A stretch of DNA of 64,000 nucleotides from Oceanisphaera profunda (GCF_002157895.1 NZ_CP021377.1:372001-436000), one strand, 5' to 3'. Counted from the first letter of the stretch, positions 27,976-37,665 are shown. A program made the numbers and translations. The notes: generated from the letters alone by a model not told the origin.

Positions 27976-28737
27976 ATGCTCGATTATCATGCAGCCCCGG
28001 ATTTACTCGCCAATAAAGTCATTTTGATTACTGGCGCAGGCGATGGCATTGGTCGCCAAGCGGCCCTTCATTATGGTGCCCACGGCGCCACCGTAATACT
28101 GCTCGGCAAAACGGTGAAAAAACTGGAAGCGGTTTACGATGAACTGCTCGCTCAAGGTAGCCCAGAGCCAGCCATTATTCCGCTGGATTTAAATGGCGCT
28201 ACTAAAAATCATTATCAAGACTTGGCAGAAACCCTAAAGCAGCAATTTGGTCGCTTAGATGGGGTGCTATTTAATGCTAGTCATCTGAGCGTATTGGGCC
28301 CGTTTGAAATGATCGGCGAAGATGAGTGGGATCAGGTGATGCAGGTTAACCTAAAGTCACAGTTTTTACTGACTCAAGCGTTATTGCCCTTGTTAAAAGC
28401 CACGCCCGACTCATCCATTGTTTACACCAGCTCAGGCGTGGGTAAACAAGGTCGTGCTTATTGGGGCAGTTATGCAATTTCAAAATTTGCCACCGAAGGC
28501 ATGATGCAAGTGCTGGCCGATGAGCTAAGCAACAGCTCAGTGCGCGCCAACTGCATTAATCCCGGCGCCACGCGCACCGATATGCGCTCTCGTGCTTATC
28601 CGGGTGAAGATCCGATGAGCTTGCGCACCGCCGCTGAGATTATGCCGCTGTACTTGTATTTGATGGGCAAAGACAGCCTCACCGTCAACGGCCAATCCCT
28701 CGATGCCCAACCTGATAAAGTACAACGTAAAGCCTAA
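27976..28737 (+). CDS. yciK: YciK, short-chain dehydrogenase
   Basis: 253 residues. The NAD(P)-binding motif TGAGDGIGRQAA is at residues about 20-31, the active site is SSGVGKQGRAYWGSYAISKFATEG (Ser...YxxxK), and the C-terminal INPGATRTDMRSRAYPGEDP matches YciK closely. The physiological substrate is not known. The ATG at 27976 follows GAGAACTCAGC. Followed by a LysR gene on the same strand. Confidence 0.93.
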   Translation: MLDYHAAPDLLANKVILITGAGDGIGRQAALHYGAHGATVILLGKTVKKLEAVYDELLAQGSPEPAIIPLDLNGATKNHYQDLAETLKQQFGRLDGVLFNASHLSVLGPFEMIGEDEWDQVMQVNLKSQFLLTQALLPLLKATPDSSIVYTSSGVGKQGRAYWGSYAISKFATEGMMQVLADELSNSSVRANCINPGATRTDMRSRAYPGEDPMSLRTAAEIMPLYLYLMGKDSLTVNGQSLDAQPDKVQRKA

Positions 28738-28810
28738 GACCGGCATAGGATCTAGGTCTTAAATTTACTTACCGATGCGAGAGCGGATGTTTAAAACACA
28801 AGGAAAGTGT

Positions 28811-29689
28811 ATGTATCGTCCTAAGAGTACGCTAGAGCAGTGGCGCATTTTTCAAGCCGTGGTCGATCATGGCGGTTATGCCCAAGCCGCCGAGATACTG
28901 AACAAAAGTCAGTCTTCGCTCAATCATGCGGTGGCCAAGCTGCAACAAGGCTTAGGCATTGCCCTGCTTGAAGTAAAAGGGCGTAAAGCCTATCTCACCC
29001 CAGAAGGTGAGGTGTTTTTACGCCGCTCACGCCAATTAACACAAGGCATAGAAGAGTTAGAGCTGCTTGCGGATGTGCTAGCCAGCGGCTGGGAGTCTTT
29101 GCTGCGCATAGTGGTGGAAGCCTCACTGCCGCGCCAACCTTTGTACCAAGCGTTAAGTGATTTCTCCCAGCGCTCTCGCGGTTGTCGTATTCATTTAATT
29201 GAAGCCCAACCCGCCGGTTGTCAGGCGGTGATCACCAAGCAAGCCGCCGACATGGTATTTGCCAGCCAGACTTATGCGGGTGTGACCTGTTTACCCTTAT
29301 TGACCACGGTTTATGTGCCGGTGTGTGCGCCTGAGCACCCGCTGACTGGGCTTAATGAGGTCACCGCTTACGATTTAGACTCGGAGCTGGAGCTAGTACT
29401 GGCCGAAGGCAAAGAGGCAGAACAAGGCTGGGAGCGCGCCAAGCAGCGCTGGGTGATCAATCACTTACACGATACGCTGTCTTTATTACGCCGCGGGGTG
29501 GGCTTTGCCTGGCTACCATTAGAAGTGGTCACGCCGTTATTGGAAGCTCGATTACTGATACGGTTACCGATGGCGAACCAAGCGTTACGCAAACGCTTTA
29601 CCCACCTTATTTTACCGCACGCCACCCCACCAGGTCCTGCGGCCAGCCTACTGCTAACCTTGATCCGCCAGCATTACACTGCCGCCTAA
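28811..29689 (+). CDS. LysR-family transcriptional regulator
   Basis: 292 residues. The N-terminal helix-turn-helix region is TLEQWRIFQAVVDHGGYAQAAEILNKSQSSLNHAVAKLQQ, followed by the linker helix and a substrate-binding domain. The ATG at 28811 follows AAGGAAAG. It lies between yciK and the C-S lyase gene, both on the same strand, and may regulate either; the effector is unknown. Confidence 0.85.
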   Translation: MYRPKSTLEQWRIFQAVVDHGGYAQAAEILNKSQSSLNHAVAKLQQGLGIALLEVKGRKAYLTPEGEVFLRRSRQLTQGIEELELLADVLASGWESLLRIVVEASLPRQPLYQALSDFSQRSRGCRIHLIEAQPAGCQAVITKQAADMVFASQTYAGVTCLPLLTTVYVPVCAPEHPLTGLNEVTAYDLDSELELVLAEGKEAEQGWERAKQRWVINHLHDTLSLLRRGVGFAWLPLEVVTPLLEARLLIRLPMANQALRKRFTHLILPHATPPGPAASLLLTLIRQHYTAA

Positions 29690-29863
29690 GCTGCTCGCTC
29701 ACGTTAGATTTCGCGTCTTTTATCTTAGCCTTAACCTATCCCCTTTTAGCCTCATTTCGCCTACTACTTGAGCCTCCTAACGGAGCCTCAGCTCAGGCAT
29801 AGTCTTGCCAGCGGCCAATGGCTTCCTTATGCTGAAGCCCTTACTTTAGCCCAAGGAACCCCC

Positions 29864-31030
29864 ATGCTTAACAGTCCGGAGTGTAAAACCCCCGTGTTTG
29901 ATTTTGATCAGCAGATAGACCGTCGCCCAACGCGCGCCTTAAAATGGCTTAAATACGAAGGCACAGACATTTTGCCCATGTGGGTCGCAGATACTGAGTT
30001 TAAGGCGCCACCGGCAGTCATAGAGGCCCTCGCTAAGCGGGTTGAGCATGGCATCTTTGGTTATAGCCGCCCTAGCCCACAATTAACTGAGCTTATCATC
30101 CAGCGCATGAGCGATCGCTATAACTGGAAAATTGAAGCTGACTGGCTAGTTTATATGCCAGGTGTAGTGCCAGCGCTGAATTTAGCCTGTGAAACTTTTA
30201 CTGAGCCTAACAGTAATATCATTACCGTTAAGCCGATTTACTATCCATTTTTACACGCACCAGGCTTTCACGGCCGCAAAGCCGCTTATGTAGACATGGT
30301 AGAAGTTGATGGCCGTTGGTTACTGGATTTAGCGCAGTTAGAAGAGCAAGCCAAGCACAGCGACTTATTTTTACTGTGTAATCCCCATAATCCGGGCGGC
30401 ACTATTTATACCGAAGCAGAACTGCTGGCCATTAATGAAATTGCCGCGCGTCACAACGTGATTGTGTGCTCTGATGAAATTCACTGTGACTTGTTGCTCG
30501 ACGAAGGTAAACCGCATATTCCGTATGCCGCCCTAAACGAGGATGCGGCTAATCGCAGTGTGATTTTAATGGCACCAAGCAAGACCTTTAACATTGCCGG
30601 TCTGTGCTGCTCATTTGCCATTATTCCTAATCCTGAATTGCGCCAGCGTTTCACTCGCGCAGCGCGCGGCATTATGGCCGATGTGAACTTATTGGGCTTT
30701 GTGGCCGCCGAAGCCGCCTATCAAGACGGTGACGATTGGTTGAGCGCCCAGTTGGTCTATTTACGCCAAAACCGCGACCTGCTGGTAGAGCGTCTAAATC
30801 AAGTGCCGGGCGTTAAAGTGTTATCACCAGAAGCCACTTACTTGGCCTGGATTGATATCAGTGGCTTAGATCTTGAAGATCCGATTGGCTTTTTTGAACA
30901 AGCGGGAGTGGGCGTCTCCTCGGGCGGCCAGTTTGGTGGCAGTGACTTTATTCGTTTGAACTTTGGCTGCAGCCGGGCCATGTTAGAAGAAGCCTTAGAT
31001 CGCATGATTAGCGCCATTAACGATCGTTAA
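29864..31030 (+). CDS. PatB/MalY-type cystathionine beta-lyase (C-S lyase)
   Basis: 388 residues, fold-type I PLP enzyme. It starts with the subfamily hallmark FDQQIDRRPTRALKWLKYEGTDILPMWVADTEF. Further features are GYSRP, the NPHNPGG motif (LFLLCNPHNPGGTIY), SDEIHCDL (PLP ring contact) and APSKTFNIAGL with the Schiff-base Lys. C-terminal GGSDFIRLNFGCSR binds the substrate carboxylate. Likely cleaves the C-S bond of cystathionine or cysteine conjugates. The ATG at 29864 with AAGGAA was preferred to the upstream TTG at 29768. Confidence 0.88.
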   Translation: MLNSPECKTPVFDFDQQIDRRPTRALKWLKYEGTDILPMWVADTEFKAPPAVIEALAKRVEHGIFGYSRPSPQLTELIIQRMSDRYNWKIEADWLVYMPGVVPALNLACETFTEPNSNIITVKPIYYPFLHAPGFHGRKAAYVDMVEVDGRWLLDLAQLEEQAKHSDLFLLCNPHNPGGTIYTEAELLAINEIAARHNVIVCSDEIHCDLLLDEGKPHIPYAALNEDAANRSVILMAPSKTFNIAGLCCSFAIIPNPELRQRFTRAARGIMADVNLLGFVAAEAAYQDGDDWLSAQLVYLRQNRDLLVERLNQVPGVKVLSPEATYLAWIDISGLDLEDPIGFFEQAGVGVSSGGQFGGSDFIRLNFGCSRAMLEEALDRMISAINDR

Positions 31031-31051
31031 GTTAGCAAGCCACAACAGAAT

Positions 31052-31085
31052 GCCGTCTCGCTTACCTAGCTAGGCGGCGTTTTTA
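31052..31085 (+). terminator. Probable terminator after C-S lyase gene
   Basis: GCCGTCTCGC / GCTAGGCGGC imperfect hairpin with GTTTTTA tail. Confidence 0.55.
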
Positions 31086-31174
31086 TGAGAAATATCAAGG
31101 TATACGCGGGGCGTGCTGCGACTGGCGTTGCTTTCTTATGTATGGCTTAAATGCTCCTAAAAAACCGCGGCAAA

Positions 31175-31320
31175 CCATACCTACGCGGAGCAGAGAAGCG
31201 AGATCTCGCGAAGCATGACGGTGAAATTACAGCGGCTTTAGGGGTAGTTTGGTAGATAAGATCCGACGTTGTCGGATTGCACGGCTAAAGCACGTGCCTA
31301 CATTCGAGCACTCTGCTGAT
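31175..31320 (-). repeat. GTAG-headed REP-like element
   Basis: On the minus strand: TGTAGGCACGTGCTTTAGCC then GTGCAATCCGAC. GTAG head plus hairpin GCACG-tGCTttAGC-CGTGC, followed by a second hairpin TCCGACaacGTCGGA. Further along is a 12-bp palindrome GCGAGATCTCGC and, at the far end, CCTACGCGG. It shares architecture with the elements at 2978, 4895, 16700 and 32646. Confidence 0.6.
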
Positions 31321-31340
31321 ATTTATTTCTCTATCTTTGA

Positions 31341-31390
31341 CTTGGTGCTTGGTGCTTGGTGCTTGGTGCTTGGTGCTTGGTGCTTGGTGC
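31341..31390 (+). repeat. Tandem heptamer repeat (CTTGGTG)7
   Basis: Seven perfect copies of the 7-bp unit CTTGGTG plus one base. A prime candidate for copy-number variation between strains. A reading frame crossing it (repeating CLVLGAW) is a by-product and not a gene. Confidence 0.92.
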
Positions 31391-31423
31391 TATATTTTCC
31401 TCACCCCTCACAGATTTAAAACA

Positions 31424-31456
31424 CAAAAAAGGCCTTGCTTTGCAGCAAGGCCTTTT
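31424..31456 (-). terminator. Terminator of tRNA-Ser
   Basis: AAAAAAGGCCTTGCT / AGCAAGGCCTTTTT hairpin with A and T runs on both sides; follows the tRNA-Ser on the minus strand. Confidence 0.85.
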
Positions 31457-31465
31457 TCGTTTTTA

Positions 31466-31556
31466 TGGCGGAGGAGCAGGGATTTGAACCCTGGATGGGC
31501 TATAAACCCATGCCGGTTTTCAAGACCGGTGCATTCAACCACTCTGCCACCCCTCC
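31466..31556 (-). tRNA. tRNA-Ser (TGA)
   Basis: 91 nt with the long variable arm of class II tRNAs. Anticodon loop CTTGAAA (TGA), T-arm GGTTCAAATCC, acceptor stem GGAGGGG pairing with CTCCTCC, discriminator G and encoded CCA. Confidence 0.95.
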
Positions 31557-31933
31557 GAACGAGATGAATAATACTGATAGCGAGGAGCGCTGTAAATAGC
31601 TAAATGTTCAACTGCTGGCTAATGCAGCAGTTTTACAGTTTTTTAAGTTTTAACGCTCAAAAAACAGACTTGTCGATAGAATATCGCCGTCGTTAAGCCA
31701 CTTATTAAATAATAAACCCTGCCAAAACCGCCTCCTTCGCCTTAAGAGCTTTATGGCTAACTATGGCTTGGCATGGCTAACGCTCGACTCGCCGCGCAGA
31801 TTCGCCATATCGCAGCCAGCTCTAAGTTATGCCAATAAGAGTTGTAGGCGCGGCTTTTATTTTAGTTGCATTTTGAATACAATTTTAACTCTAGCTGTAT
31901 CCACTTACCGCATCACTCTTTTATTGAGGTTCT

Positions 31934-32512
31934 ATGCATTTTAAACATCGACTGCGCGATGCAACGCTCGCCGGACTCGCCGCGTTCACCGCCGTAATCG
32001 TGCTGAGCTATCTGAAAAACTGGACCCACTTTATGGTGCTCAGTGCCCCCCTAGGCGCCACCTTAGTGCTGTTGTTGTTACTGCCGTCAGCGCCGCTTTC
32101 TCGACCTAAACACGTGATTTTAGGGCATCTGTTAACCACAGTGCTGTCTGTGATTGGCTTAAAATTTATTCCCGATCCCATGATTGGTTTAGCCGTTTGC
32201 TTTGGCTTAAGTTTTACCTTAATGGTGCTAACTGACACTCTGCATCCGCCCGCTGGTGCCAACCCTATTTTGATTTACTTAGCGGATCCTGAGTTAGTGC
32301 CGCTGGACTTTATCTTGCCTACTCTGTTCGGCACCTTATTTATGGTCGGCTTTGCCAGTGTCTATCACTACATTTTTACTCATAGACGCTACCCTTTTGG
32401 CCCCAAGGTGCCCAAAGCCAGCAAGGTAAACGAAGCAGTAAGTTCGGCTGAACCGAACACTGCAAACGCAGTTAGCCCTAGCGCAGAAAGCCGCATTAAA
32501 GAGTCTTCATAA
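31934..32512 (+). CDS. HPP family membrane protein
   Basis: 192 residues with four to five membrane segments. The signature is TDTLHPPAGANPILIYL near residue 100 (the HPP motif that names the family); APLGATLVLLLLLPSAPLSRPKH is also typical. Family members in cyanobacteria and plants are linked to nitrite transport; the function in proteobacteria is not established. The C-terminal 35 residues are hydrophilic. ATG at 31934 follows ATTGAGGTTCT. Confidence 0.83.
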   Translation: MHFKHRLRDATLAGLAAFTAVIVLSYLKNWTHFMVLSAPLGATLVLLLLLPSAPLSRPKHVILGHLLTTVLSVIGLKFIPDPMIGLAVCFGLSFTLMVLTDTLHPPAGANPILIYLADPELVPLDFILPTLFGTLFMVGFASVYHYIFTHRRYPFGPKVPKASKVNEAVSSAEPNTANAVSPSAESRIKESS

Positions 32513-32548
32513 CTTGCTGTTAATAACTACTACCAAGCATTAAATTTA

Positions 32549-32580
32549 AGAAGGATGAGGCGTTTGCCTCATCCTTCTTT
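32549..32580 (+). terminator. Terminator after HPP gene
   Basis: AAGAAGGATGAGGC / GCCTCATCCTTCTT perfect hairpin ending in T-run. Confidence 0.9.
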
Positions 32581-32645
32581 TGTTATCGCCCTTCCAACTC
32601 TTAAGCACTTACTGCCAACTAGCTTCCCTCTACCTTTAGCCACAT

Positions 32646-32700
32646 GTAGGCGAACACTTGTTCTCGCTACGCCGTCGGCGTAAATCATGATGGCAACGAC
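32646..32700 (+). repeat. GTAG-headed REP-like element
   Basis: TGTAGGCGAACACTTGTTCT continues CGC and a second hairpin TACGCCgtcGGCGTA. It is the intact sister of the element at 2978 that the IS interrupts. Confidence 0.6.
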
Positions 32701-32760
32701 AGCAACTAGATGCTACGAATCAGCTCAGTTAGGCACCCTTATCAATTGAGCACATACGCA

Positions 32761-32818
32761 AAAAGAGCGCCTAAGCGCTCTTTTTTAAACTAACCGTTAA
32801 TTCCGGTTAACGGTTATT
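32761..32818 (-). terminator. Paired hairpins after the Tsx-like porin gene
   Basis: First TAACCGTTAA / TTAACGGTTA (32791-32816), then AAAAGAGCGC / GCGCTCTTTT with T-run on the minus strand (32761-32786). The second is a good terminator. Confidence 0.8.
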
Positions 32819-32830
32819 CAATCTATTAGC

Positions 32831-33661
32831 TTAGAAATGCCATTCTAGATTGAACGTTGGCGCATGCGTATCAACGCCGGGCGCACCTGTGATACCAAAC
32901 TTGTTGTTCCAGTATTCGTAACCCACACCAGCCCAAACAGTATTACTCTTGTTAAATGCTAGCTGACCTACGTCGACCATCAGAGATGCACGCACTAACT
33001 GCTCATCTGTAGTGCCTTTACCCTTGGCTGTGTTGTAGTTACCAAAGCCTTGGAACTTCATCGGTACCGGACCGGCTTGGAACGGCAGTCCCCAGCTCAG
33101 GTTATAGACAGTGTAGTCATTAAAGGTAATGTCTTCTGGATTGTTGAACGCGTTATGGTTGCGCTCATGAGCGTACAGTACACTGAAGTCTAGGAAGCCC
33201 TTAGGCACATCAAACTTCAGAGTAGGACCCACTACCAGCATCTGTTTGCGAGGAGCTACAGCTGTGTTTTTGGTGTTCAAATCAAAACCAGCAGTCAAAG
33301 CGACTTCTTTTACCGGACCAAAACTGAAATCACGATCAAACACCTTACCCAAGTGCAGCTGATGACGGTATGTCACATAGGCTTCGAAAGCTCCGTCGTT
33401 CGAGGTTCCATTGGCTGGATCATTTTCATCGGACTGTAACAAATCAACGTTAAAAAAGTTCTGACCATAGTCATAGCCGCTAGCATGAGTCAGACTCAAG
33501 ATATGTTTTTCAACATCATTACTGTTAAAAGGTTCAGTAAAATCAGAACCATAACGGTAGCCAACAAAAGTATCGGACCAGTTAGCTGCGCTAACTGATG
33601 GGGCAGCTACGGCCATGGCCAGAGCAGAGACGGTTAAAATGCGCTTACTAATTTGTTTCAT
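32831..33661 (-). CDS. Tsx/OmpK-family outer-membrane channel
   Basis: 276 residues. The signal peptide (MKQISKRILTVSALAMAVAAPSVSA) is followed by ANWSDTFVGYRYGSDFTEPF, the start of Tsx/OmpK proteins. Alternating amphipathic strands make a 12-strand barrel, and the last strand ends in aromatic Phe (FNLEWHF), the BamA recognition signal. Tsx channels import nucleosides; OmpK of vibrios is a phage receptor. Which nucleoside, if any, is not known here. Monocistronic with its own terminator. Confidence 0.9.
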   Translation of the reverse strand: MKQISKRILTVSALAMAVAAPSVSAANWSDTFVGYRYGSDFTEPFNSNDVEKHILSLTHASGYDYGQNFFNVDLLQSDENDPANGTSNDGAFEAYVTYRHQLHLGKVFDRDFSFGPVKEVALTAGFDLNTKNTAVAPRKQMLVVGPTLKFDVPKGFLDFSVLYAHERNHNAFNNPEDITFNDYTVYNLSWGLPFQAGPVPMKFQGFGNYNTAKGKGTTDEQLVRASLMVDVGQLAFNKSNTVWAGVGYEYWNNKFGITGAPGVDTHAPTFNLEWHF

Positions 33662-33886
33662 TCGTGATTCCCTTACATAGTCAAAGTGCGACGTCCTGAT
33701 TTTTATATTTAAACGGCGTCAGCAGTGTGCATTCGGTTGTAACTTAAGACACAAAAATGATGCCACAGAGCGACACCAAAAAGCTACATTTTGTTCACAA
33801 AAAGTTGCTATTAATGACGACAAAACTACAGAGCGTGATCCAGCGCAAGCTTTGCAGTGTTATTTTTTCGTTGATTTCATCATACC

Positions 33887-35011
33887 TTAACACAACATTT
33901 TATCAGTTAATTCAGTAACTACCGCCATTAACGCTGCTCTATGGCCGAGTGCCACCTGCGCATTGGGAAACACGACGGCTTCCTCTTGTTCCGCCACACG
34001 CCACTGGCGATCTCCGTCTGTTGCTAACAAAGCATCGGGTGAAAATCCGCTAAAGTTAGCTACATCGTCGGAAAAATGAAAACAAAATTGTGTACTGTGC
34101 TTCGTGATTTCTTGGCACACTTGAAACACGCGAAGATCTGTTAAAGCGAAGTGAGGTGGCTGCCAACTAGGCTCACTGAGCTCTGCGGTTAAGCATTGCT
34201 GCAATCGGTCTAAGCGCCCCATCTCGTTCTGGCCAAAGGGCATTACCTTGCCGAGCTCTATCGTTAAAGACTGCGCACCAAACTGCTGAGCACTGAAGCA
34301 GCTGAAGGTAGGCGCCGGCGCATGTGACAGTAATAAGGTGTTAATGTCGGCCGCAGCTAAAAAAGCCAATAAGTCACGGGAATAGGTGTGAGATGCCATA
34401 TAAGGATACACGGCAAACTGTTCATACTTTGAAGGGCGGATCGCAGTGTGTAAGTCATAGTGCAGCCGTTTAGCGCCGCTGCGAGCCTGATAAAAACGCG
34501 CCATATACTGTTCAAGCTTGGCCGCTCGCACTCGTTCTTTATTCACCGCAGTTTTTTTTACGACCGCTTTATTTATGACAGCTTTATTTGCCCCTGCTTT
34601 ATTGGCCAGAGTCCCGTTACTCTCAAGCTGTTGGCCATGCTGACCACAAAAAAGTCGATTGAGATTATCTTCCACTTCTCGCACCGCTAAATTCATGGCC
34701 TCTAAATTGCCAAAAATAAGTAATAAGCGCTGCGCGCAGACTAATCGACCACTGACAATGTCGGCCAACAGCCGTTCACACATTTCGATGGGCGCTGTTT
34801 CATTGCCGTGAATGCCACAAGAGATAACGATATCTTTATGCGCCGCTTCATTCTTAGCCCCCTTAACTGTAGGTGCGGGCTCCACACAGAGTACGCCGCT
34901 GTCCCACACTTCAATACGTCCTCCACTGGCGAGCGGTGCACTAAAGGGCGCTAAACCATCGGGATTAGCGCGACTAAGTGTTAAAAAGTCATTAAGCAGG
35001 CGGGTATTCAT
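33887..35011 (-). CDS. astE: AstE, succinylglutamate desuccinylase, with a tandem-repeat insertion
   Basis: 374 residues; E. coli AstE has 322. It releases glutamate and succinate from N-succinylglutamate, the last AST step. Zinc ligands are visible: CGIHGNETAPIEM and HYDLHTAIRPS; the catalytic Glu is in LTIELGKVMPFGQNE. The extra length is mainly between FCGQ and RAAKLEQYM, where five 5-residue units (NKAGA NKAVI NKAVV KKTAV NKERV) are encoded by a 15-bp tandem repeat. Start at 35011 (MNTRLLNDFLTL) has GGAGG ahead; the 61-codon extension to 35194 has no family match. Confidence 0.88.
   Translation of the reverse strand: MNTRLLNDFLTLSRANPDGLAPFSAPLASGGRIEVWDSGVLCVEPAPTVKGAKNEAAHKDIVISCGIHGNETAPIEMCERLLADIVSGRLVCAQRLLLIFGNLEAMNLAVREVEDNLNRLFCGQHGQQLESNGTLANKAGANKAVINKAVVKKTAVNKERVRAAKLEQYMARFYQARSGAKRLHYDLHTAIRPSKYEQFAVYPYMASHTYSRDLLAFLAAADINTLLLSHAPAPTFSCFSAQQFGAQSLTIELGKVMPFGQNEMGRLDRLQQCLTAELSEPSWQPPHFALTDLRVFQVCQEITKHSTQFCFHFSDDVANFSGFSPDALLATDGDRQWRVAEQEEAVVFPNAQVALGHRAALMAVVTELTDKMLC
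34545..34620 (-). repeat. 15-bp tandem repeat inside astE
   Basis: On the plus strand GCTTTATT recurs at 34566, 34581 and 34596, exactly 15 bp apart, with more degenerate units on the 5' side. In frame, each unit adds five residues (consensus xNKAx). Confidence 0.75.
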
Positions 35012-35282
35012 GAGGCCTCCGATACAGAGAAAAGCGCTCTCGCTAAAAAATACACAGAGATAGAAGGAGCGAAGATTAGGGAAAAAATGAGGAAAAGCTA
35101 AACAGACCAAAACACGAAATCTTAGTCCAACGGAAAATCGGTTACTGTGCGCAGTAAGTCCAAAGACGATATTTATCTTTAACCTATGGCGCACAGCGTA
35201 AAGCGTAATGAAAAAGCACAGAGATTAGGTACTTATTATCCCTACGCCTCACCATTTACGCCTCTCCCCTCACGGCTTTTAA

Positions 35283-36926
35283 CTACACGCCGGCCTTGGC
35301 AAACGCGGCATTAACCAGCGCTTGGGCTTCGGCAATCAACAAGTCTAAATGCTCGGCACCGCGAAAACTTTCAGCGTAAATTTTATATACTTGCTCGGTA
35401 CCACTGGGGCGAGCGGCAAACCAGCCTTGCTCGGTGACCACTTTTAAGCCGCCAATGGCAGCTCCGTTACCTGGCGCCGTGGTTAAACGCGCAATAATAG
35501 TATCTCCGGCTAAGGTTTGTGCTTCAATCACATCCGGATTAAGGCTGGCCAAAACCTGCTTTTGCGCCAAGCTGGCAGGCGCATCCACCCGTTTATATAC
35601 CGGCTCACCTAATTGCTCGACTAAGTTGGCGTAATAAGCATGAGGCGTAAGACCGGTCACGGCTAAGATCTCAGCGGCCAATAAAGAGGGAATAAAACCG
35701 TCTTTATCAGTACTCCACACTTCACCATTTTTACGTAAAAATGACGCACCGGCACTTTCTTCACCAACAAAGCCCAGCTTGCCGGCCAATAAATCTTGCA
35801 CATACCATTTAAAGCCTACCGGCACTTCCATTAAGCGGCGGCCCAGTTGTGCGGCTACTCGGTCAATCATGGAAGACGAGACTAACGTCTTACCCACGGC
35901 AAGGCTTGCGGGCCACTCAGCTCTATGGGTAAACAAATAATGAATGCACACCGCCAAATAATGGTTGGGGTTCATTAAGCCTTGGCTATCAACGATACCG
36001 TGACGGTCATAATCTGGGTCATTGCCACAACTGATATCGAAGTCATCTTTAAGTGCCAACAGATTAGCCATGCTGTAAGGGCTTGAGCAATCCATGCGAA
36101 TTTTACCGTCATGATCAAGGGTCATAAAAGCAAAAGTCGGATCTTGGCTGGGGTTAACTACGGTAATATCGAGCCCGTAACGCGCGGCGATATACGGCCA
36201 ATAGGCCAAGCCTGCGCCACCTAAAGGGTCAATACCGATACGAATGCCGGCCTTTTTGATGGCCGCCATGTCGATAACGTCGCCTAATTCGGCCACGTAA
36301 TGCTCGATATAATCAAATTCCACCGCTTGGGATAAAGCTTGGCGGATTGATTGGCGACGAATGCCCTCACCTTTGGCCGAAATTAACTGATTGGCTCGGT
36401 CTTGGATCCAACCGGTGGCGTCACTGGAAGCAGGACCACCATCGGCACCGTTGTATTTAATGCCACCGTCGCGGGGCGGATTATGCGAAGGCGTGATCAC
36501 GATACCGTCGGCCAAGTCGTGAGGATGGGCGCGGTTATGATTTAAAATGGCGTGAGAAATCACCGGCGTCGGCGTATAGCCGCGCTCCGTTTGAATTCTC
36601 ACTTCTATACCATTAGCAGTGAGCACCTCCAACGCCGAACCCCACGCGGCCTCAGACAAAGCATGGGTATCCATGCCTAAATATAAGGGGCCAGTCAGCT
36701 CTTGTAAGTGGCGATACTCACTAATGGCTTGGCAAATGGCGTGAATATGGGCTTCGTTAAAGCTCACATCCAGCGCACAGCCTCTGTGACCTGAGGTGCC
36801 AAAAGCAACCTTTTGCTCCACAAGACTGACATCGGGTGTTAATTGGTAATACGCCGCCATTAAACGCGGCACATTAATAAGTTCGTCCGGATTGGCGCGC
36901 AGGCCCGCTCTGGGGTGTGTGCTCAT
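35283..36926 (-). CDS. pgm: Pgm, phosphoglucomutase
   Basis: 547 residues. It interconverts glucose-1-P and glucose-6-P. The active phosphoserine loop is [11 protein letters not shown] (ITPSHNP), the metal loop is DPDYDRHG, the sugar-binding loop [10 protein letters not shown], and the C-terminal phosphate loop [18 protein letters not shown]. These are the marks of the alpha-D-glucose-phosphate-specific family. It is transcribed with seqA upstream (69 bp gap), the same seqA-pgm pair as in E. coli. Confidence 0.96.
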   Translation of the reverse strand: MSTHPRAGLRANPDELINVPRLMAAYYQLTPDVSLVEQKVAFGTSGHRGCALDVSFNEAHIHAICQAISEYRHLQELTGPLYLGMDTHALSEAAWGSALEVLTANGIEVRIQTERGYTPTPVISHAILNHNRAHPHDLADGIVITPSHNPPRDGGIKYNGADGGPASSDATGWIQDRANQLISAKGEGIRRQSIRQALSQAVEFDYIEHYVAELGDVIDMAAIKKAGIRIGIDPLGGAGLAYWPYIAARYGLDITVVNPSQDPTFAFMTLDHDGKIRMDCSSPYSMANLLALKDDFDISCGNDPDYDRHGIVDSQGLMNPNHYLAVCIHYLFTHRAEWPASLAVGKTLVSSSMIDRVAAQLGRRLMEVPVGFKWYVQDLLAGKLGFVGEESAGASFLRKNGEVWSTDKDGFIPSLLAAEILAVTGLTPHAYYANLVEQLGEPVYKRVDAPASLAQKQVLASLNPDVIEAQTLAGDTIIARLTTAPGNGAAIGGLKVVTEQGWFAARPSGTEQVYKIYAESFRGAEHLDLLIAEAQALVNAAFAKAGV

Positions 36927-36995
36927 TGCTTTCCTTATTTTACAAGTCCATGTTTACACATGCGTGTTTGCACTGTCGTATTTAAAAAATTCAAG

Positions 36996-37547
36996 TTAAA
37001 TACTGTGCGATACCCGCTCAATTAAGCCGTGTGCATACCCCATGGCCGCCATCAGCTGCGCCACTATATTGCGCTTGCGTCCGGTGTTGGTATTGGTGAT
37101 CACCCAATAAGGGCTACCGGCAATGGCTTTAGGCTTGGTGGTATTGCCACTGGCCAGCAACGCCGCTTCGTCGTCGGCAAAATAAATTCGCTTACGCCCC
37201 TTAATGTCATTTGCCTGTGCAAACGCAGTCGGGTTTTCTTGGTACAAGACCGATAAAATATGCATAAAGCGATCAATAGCCGACTCTTGAGACTTCAGTT
37301 CTTCACCCTTTAGCATTTGCTCTATGCCCTGCCCCAGCAAGAGTTCAGGCTCGGCTTTAGCCTGATCTTTCGGCTCAGCTATTGATGGCAGAGCTGTTGG
37401 TGACAGGTGCTGGGCCGCCACCGACTCTATTTTCAGCAAGCGCCGTAATATATCCGAAGCACTTTCACCAATATGGCGTGTATTACTGGCAATGTAACGG
37501 TAAAGCTCTTCATCTACCTCTATGGTTTTCATCATATTTTTTGGCAT
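36996..37547 (-). CDS. seqA: SeqA, negative modulator of replication initiation
   Basis: 183 residues (E. coli 181). The N-terminal multimerisation domain is MKTIEVDEELYRYIASNTRHIGESASDILRRLL; the linker is poorly conserved; the C-terminal DNA-binding domain has GRKRIYFADDEAALLASGNTTKPKAIAGSPYWVITNTNTGRKR. It binds hemimethylated GATC pairs and holds back re-initiation. The start MPKNMMKTIEV at 37547 has GGGAGTGG ahead; other starts upstream overlap ybfF. Divergent from ybfF. Its presence implies a Dam-methylated GATC system. Confidence 0.95.
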   Translation of the reverse strand: MPKNMMKTIEVDEELYRYIASNTRHIGESASDILRRLLKIESVAAQHLSPTALPSIAEPKDQAKAEPELLLGQGIEQMLKGEELKSQESAIDRFMHILSVLYQENPTAFAQANDIKGRKRIYFADDEAALLASGNTTKPKAIAGSPYWVITNTNTGRKRNIVAQLMAAMGYAHGLIERVSHSI

Positions 37548-37665
37548 GTCCACTCCCAATGACGGACTTTGATTATACATGGTGCGAGCTAAGTGCCCAA
37601 GTAGGTTGCACCGCTTGCACGAGCAAGCAACAATGTCGGCCTTGATTTTTGATTGGGATATTCTC

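Noticed and set aside
31337-31567. Reading frame with repeating CLVLGAW
   Set aside because: Produced by the heptamer tract and running antisense through tRNA-Ser; no ribosome site.
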